Source: Eubacterium sp.
Lineage (GTDB): Bacteria; Bacillota; Clostridia; Oscillospirales; Acutalibacteraceae
Direction of reading: 5' to 3'
Assembly: GCA_029054965.1 (NCBI GenBank)
Contig: JAIDEF010000076.1
Coordinates: 1 to 8,289 of the forward strand
DNA: 8,289 nucleotides
Shown: positions 5,824-8,289 of the stretch, piece after piece
How positions within the stretch are numbered: position 1 is the first letter of the stretch
How the letters are laid out: each line of letters begins with the position of its first letter
The notes under the pieces: generated by a model
Database searches by the model: none
What the model saw: only the letters and a program-made list of their open reading frames with translations
What the model was told of the DNA's origin: nothing
Translations under genes and position numbers: made by a program

Positions 5824-6555
5824 ATGTATAATTATGAAAGATTAAGTGATGAAATAAAAATAGCTGTTTCATCTGACCACACCTTTGGAACTGATGCAGT
5901 TATACTTTCCCATTTTGCAAAAATTAAGGCAAGGGACAAGGCTCTTGATATGGGGACAGGCTGTGGCATTATTCCTTTTTTGTGGCTCAGGGACAGCAAA
6001 ATTAATAATGTGTCTTGCTTGGATATTCAGCAAAATGCCTTTGAACAGGTCAGTCATTCCATTGAAATTAATCATCTGGCTGACAGAATTAAGGCGTATA
6101 ATTGTGATTTGAGGGAAATCAATAAGGTGTTTGGAGCGGAGGCGTTTTCTCTTGTTACAATGAATCCGCCGTATAAGCCGATTGGTACAGGGATTGAATC
6201 GCTTGGTGAGAGTGCAAGGATTGCACGCCACGAGGTTTGCTGCAACATTGAGGATGCTGTTAAGGCAGGAGCATATCTCTTGAAATACAGCGGAAGATTT
6301 TGTATGTGTCACAGACCCGAAAGGTTAGTTGACACACTTGAAATAATGAGAAGGTATAAGCTTGAGCCGAAGAGGCTGCGTTTTGTTCAGGACAAGTCAG
6401 GGGAACAGCCCTTCCTGTTTTTAGTACAGGGTCAAAAGGGTGCTAAACCGTTTTTAAGGGTAGAGCCTCAGCTTGTCATAAAAAAAGACAACGGAAAGTT
6501 TACGGATGAAATGCTTGAAATCTATGGCTCTTATGCTGATGGGTATGATAAATGA
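5824..6555 (+). CDS. TrmN6-like N6-adenine methyltransferase (YfiC/YabB family)
   Basis: This is a SAM-dependent methyltransferase of the TrmN6 group, whose E. coli member methylates A37 of tRNA-Val; RNA substrate here is inferred from family. With M1 at 5824 the protein has 243 residues: N-terminal FGTDAVILSHFA (21-32), SAM motif I LDMGTGCG (41-48), acidic motif II LDIQQ (66-70) and catalytic NPPY (114-117). Family proteins normally begin shortly before the ERL...FGTDAVLL block, which favours this start. An in-frame ATG at 5794 would add ten residues, but it overlaps the -35 element and lacks a ribosome site. ATG 5824 also lacks a ribosome site, and the predicted transcript starts on it, suggesting leaderless translation. 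The stop overlaps the rsmI start by four bases. In Bacillus subtilis the homologue yabB lies near yabC (rsmI) with yazA between; yazA is absent here. Confidence 0.85.
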   Translation: MYNYERLSDEIKIAVSSDHTFGTDAVILSHFAKIKARDKALDMGTGCGIIPFLWLRDSKINNVSCLDIQQNAFEQVSHSIEINHLADRIKAYNCDLREINKVFGAEAFSLVTMNPPYKPIGTGIESLGESARIARHEVCCNIEDAVKAGAYLLKYSGRFCMCHRPERLVDTLEIMRRYKLEPKRLRFVQDKSGEQPFLFLVQGQKGAKPFLRVEPQLVIKKDNGKFTDEMLEIYGSYADGYDK

Positions 6556-7373
6556 GCGGTAAGCTATATGTAGTCGGTACTCCTATCGGTAATCTTGGTG
6601 ATCTTTCACCGAGAGCGGTTGATGTGCTTGACAGTGTCGATTTTATTGCGGCAGAGGATACAAGAGTAACAATGAAGCTCCTGACACATTTTAATATAAA
6701 AAAAGAAATGGTTTCATATTTTGAGCATAACAAGCGTGAACGAGGTGAAATCATCTGCACACGTATTGCAAACGGTGAAAGCTGTGCAATTGTAACAGAT
6801 GCAGGTATGCCTGCTATCAGTGACCCCGGTGAGGATTTGGTTAAGCTTTGCCATGAAATGGGTATAGAAGTAGAATCTGTTCCGGGTCCTACGGCATTTG
6901 CAACGGCACTTGCTATATCAGGTATGCCAAGCGGTCGCTTTACCTTTGAGGGTTTTTTGTCTGTTAATAAAAAATCAAGACGTGAGCATTTAGAGGAAAT
7001 CAAGGATGAAAAACGTACCTTGATATTTTATGAAGCCCCCCACAAGCTGTCAAATACCTTGAAGGATTTATATAATGTATTAGGGGACAGAGTGCTTGCA
7101 ATTGTGCGTGAAATAACAAAAATGCATGAGCAGGTTATAAGAACTACCTTGAAGGAAGCTGCGGTGGTTTATTCAAATGGCGGTATAAAGGGTGAAATTG
7201 TTCTGATTATTGAGGGCAAAAAGGCTGAGCAGCTTTCTGAAATTACTCTTGATGATGCAGTTAATATGGCGAAGGCACTTGTTGAAAAGGGAATGTCTGT
7301 TAACAGCGCAGCCAAGGAAATTGCGGCACAGACCCCATTTAAAAAGGGAGATATTTATAAGGCACTGTTATGA
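6552..7373 (+). CDS. rsmI: 16S rRNA (cytidine-1402-2'-O)-methyltransferase RsmI
   Basis: RsmI places the 2'-O-methyl group of m4Cm1402 in the decoding centre of 16S rRNA, using SAM. The 273-residue protein matches the usual family length of about 280. Landmarks of this tetrapyrrole-methylase-fold enzyme: VGTPIGNLGDLS (8-19), AAEDTR (33-38), VTDAGMPAISDPG (81-93), a VPGPTA loop, the GFL stretch, and FYEAPHK and REITKMHE in the C-terminal half. It opens within the stop of the methyltransferase gene (ATGA overlap) and has no strong ribosome site, so it probably depends on translational coupling. Another ATGA overlap joins it to the next gene. Confidence 0.96.
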   Translation: MSGKLYVVGTPIGNLGDLSPRAVDVLDSVDFIAAEDTRVTMKLLTHFNIKKEMVSYFEHNKRERGEIICTRIANGESCAIVTDAGMPAISDPGEDLVKLCHEMGIEVESVPGPTAFATALAISGMPSGRFTFEGFLSVNKKSRREHLEEIKDEKRTLIFYEAPHKLSNTLKDLYNVLGDRVLAIVREITKMHEQVIRTTLKEAAVVYSNGGIKGEIVLIIEGKKAEQLSEITLDDAVNMAKALVEKGMSVNSAAKEIAAQTPFKKGDIYKALL

Positions 7374-8239
7374 TATGTTCAATTTGCCCAAGAAAATGTA
7401 ATACTGACAGAAGTAGAGCTGTTGGTTTTTGTCATAGTCCTGATAAGTTTCGCGTTGCAAGGGCTGCACTTCACTATTGGGAGGAGCCTTGTATCAGTGG
7501 TGAGAATGGCAGTGGCACTGTGTTTTTCAGCGGTTGTAATCTTAGATGCGTATATTGTCAAAACTATGAAATCAGCAGAGAAAATAAGGGTGTGGAAATC
7601 AGTGACGATAGACTGATTGAAATATTTGAGGAGCTTATTGAACAGGGTGCAAATAATATCAACCTTGTTAATCCTACCCATTATGCAGGGCGTCTTGCTG
7701 ATGTCCTGTCTAAGTGGAAAAGTCCTGTACCTGTTGTTTATAACAGCAGCGGTTACGAGGATGTGAACACCTTGAAAACTCTTGACGGATTAATTAATGT
7801 TTATCTGCCTGATTTGAAATATATAAGAAATGATAAATCCTTGCTGTATTCAAAAGCCGATGATTATTTTGAACGGGCTTCAAAAGCAATTTTGGAAATG
7901 CGCCGTCAGGTCAGTGACAGCTTTGACAATGACGGAATTATGAGAAGCGGTCTTATTGTTCGCCATCTGATTTTACCGCAGAACACAAATTCCTCAATTG
8001 AGATACTGAAGTGGATAAAAGGAAATCTGTCTGATACATATGTGTCGCTTATGGCACAGTATACTCCTTGCGGAAAGCTTGATGATACACCTGAGCTTAA
8101 ACGCAAAATCACTCAGCGTGAATATGACAAGGTTGTGGATTTTGCCGTTGAAAATGACTTTGAAAAACTGTTTTTACAGGAGCTTGAATCGGCAGACAGT
8201 GATTTTATTCCTGAATTTGATTTTACCGGAATAATGTGA
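7370..8239 (+). CDS. PflX-like radical SAM protein (pyruvate formate-lyase activase homologue)
   Basis: This is a 289-residue radical SAM enzyme. The cluster motif CNLRCVYCQN places C56, C60 and C63 as ligands of the SAM-binding [4Fe-4S] cluster. An N-terminal CSICPRKC block with a further Cys in VGFCHS (C3, C6, C10, C21) is typical of the PflX group and may bind a metal or second cluster. Later landmarks are NLVNPTHY, YNSSGYE, YLPDLKY, VRHLILP and AQYTPCGK. The group is related to glycyl-radical enzyme activases, but its true substrate is not established, and no glycyl-radical enzyme is in this window. The start overlaps the rsmI stop (ATGA), so it belongs to the same operon. Family assignment is strong; function is open. 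Confidence 0.88.
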   Translation: MICSICPRKCNTDRSRAVGFCHSPDKFRVARAALHYWEEPCISGENGSGTVFFSGCNLRCVYCQNYEISRENKGVEISDDRLIEIFEELIEQGANNINLVNPTHYAGRLADVLSKWKSPVPVVYNSSGYEDVNTLKTLDGLINVYLPDLKYIRNDKSLLYSKADDYFERASKAILEMRRQVSDSFDNDGIMRSGLIVRHLILPQNTNSSIEILKWIKGNLSDTYVSLMAQYTPCGKLDDTPELKRKITQREYDKVVDFAVENDFEKLFLQELESADSDFIPEFDFTGIM

Positions 8240-8245
8240 TATCAT
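8217..8245 (+). promoter_or_regulatory. Possible promoter for the gene beginning at 8285
   Basis: TTGATT (8217-8222), a 17-base spacer and TATCAT (8240-8245), with TG at 8237-8238 as an extended -10. It spans the stop of the radical SAM gene. Each element deviates from consensus. No terminator is visible between 8240 and 8284, so read-through is equally possible. Confidence 0.35.
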
Positions 8246-8284
8246 CAAATTATAGATGGAATATTATGAGAGGAGTGTTAATAT

Positions 8285-8289
8285 ATGAA
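8285..8289 (+). CDS. Start of a further gene, cut by the window edge
   Basis: ATG at 8285 is preceded by GAGAGGAG (8268-8275) with a nine-base spacer, a good ribosome site. Only the first codon and two more bases are in view, so nothing can be said about the product. It lies 45 bases after the radical SAM gene on the same strand. Confidence 0.6.

Noticed and set aside
5869..6312. Long minus-strand open frame opposite the TrmN6-like gene (also one at 3572-4033 and one at 6500-7003)
   Set aside because: Each is a shadow of a clear + strand gene with family motifs and lacks a ribosome site or recognisable protein features.

Overview
The window reads like a chromosomal segment of an anaerobic, fairly low-GC Firmicute, most likely class Clostridia and perhaps a gut Ruminococcaceae/Oscillospiraceae-type bacterium. 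This is inferred from AGGAGG-type ribosome sites, TTGNNN/TATAAT promoters, a stripped-down SufC-SufB pair and a PflX-type radical SAM protein; no rRNA or other marker fixes the taxon. Every gene lies on the + strand. No mobile element, CRISPR array, tRNA or rRNA was seen.

Layout: (1) 11-1664, two genes one base apart for a minimal SUF/SMS-type Fe-S scaffold: a SufC-like ATPase and a short SufB-like protein. No cysteine desulfurase or SufU is in view. (2) 1665-2056, a 392-base gap that is not empty. It holds a strong promoter, a roughly 170-nt structured non-coding transcript ending in a near-ideal intrinsic terminator, and then a second promoter for the next operon. (3) 2057-4451, a complete polar amino acid ABC importer: lipoprotein binding protein, one permease and an ATPase, with a hairpin between the first two genes. 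(4) 4488-5729, a membrane-embedded M28-type metallopeptidase with its own promoter inside the end of the ATPase gene, closed by a strong terminator. (5) 5824-8239, three genes joined by 4-base ATGA overlaps: a TrmN6-like methyltransferase, RsmI and a PflX-like radical SAM protein. Their promoter places the predicted transcription start on the first ATG. (6) 8285 onward, the first bases of another gene with a good ribosome site.

Functionally the window combines Fe-S assembly, amino acid uptake, peptide turnover at the membrane and RNA modification. The PflX-like enzyme needs a [4Fe-4S] cluster, but a direct link to the Fe-S genes at the left is only conjecture. The observations most worth following are the unidentified structured RNA at 1780-1948, the probable leaderless start at 5824 and the M28 catalytic domain interrupted by membrane helices. 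The core protein families are ordinary and well known.
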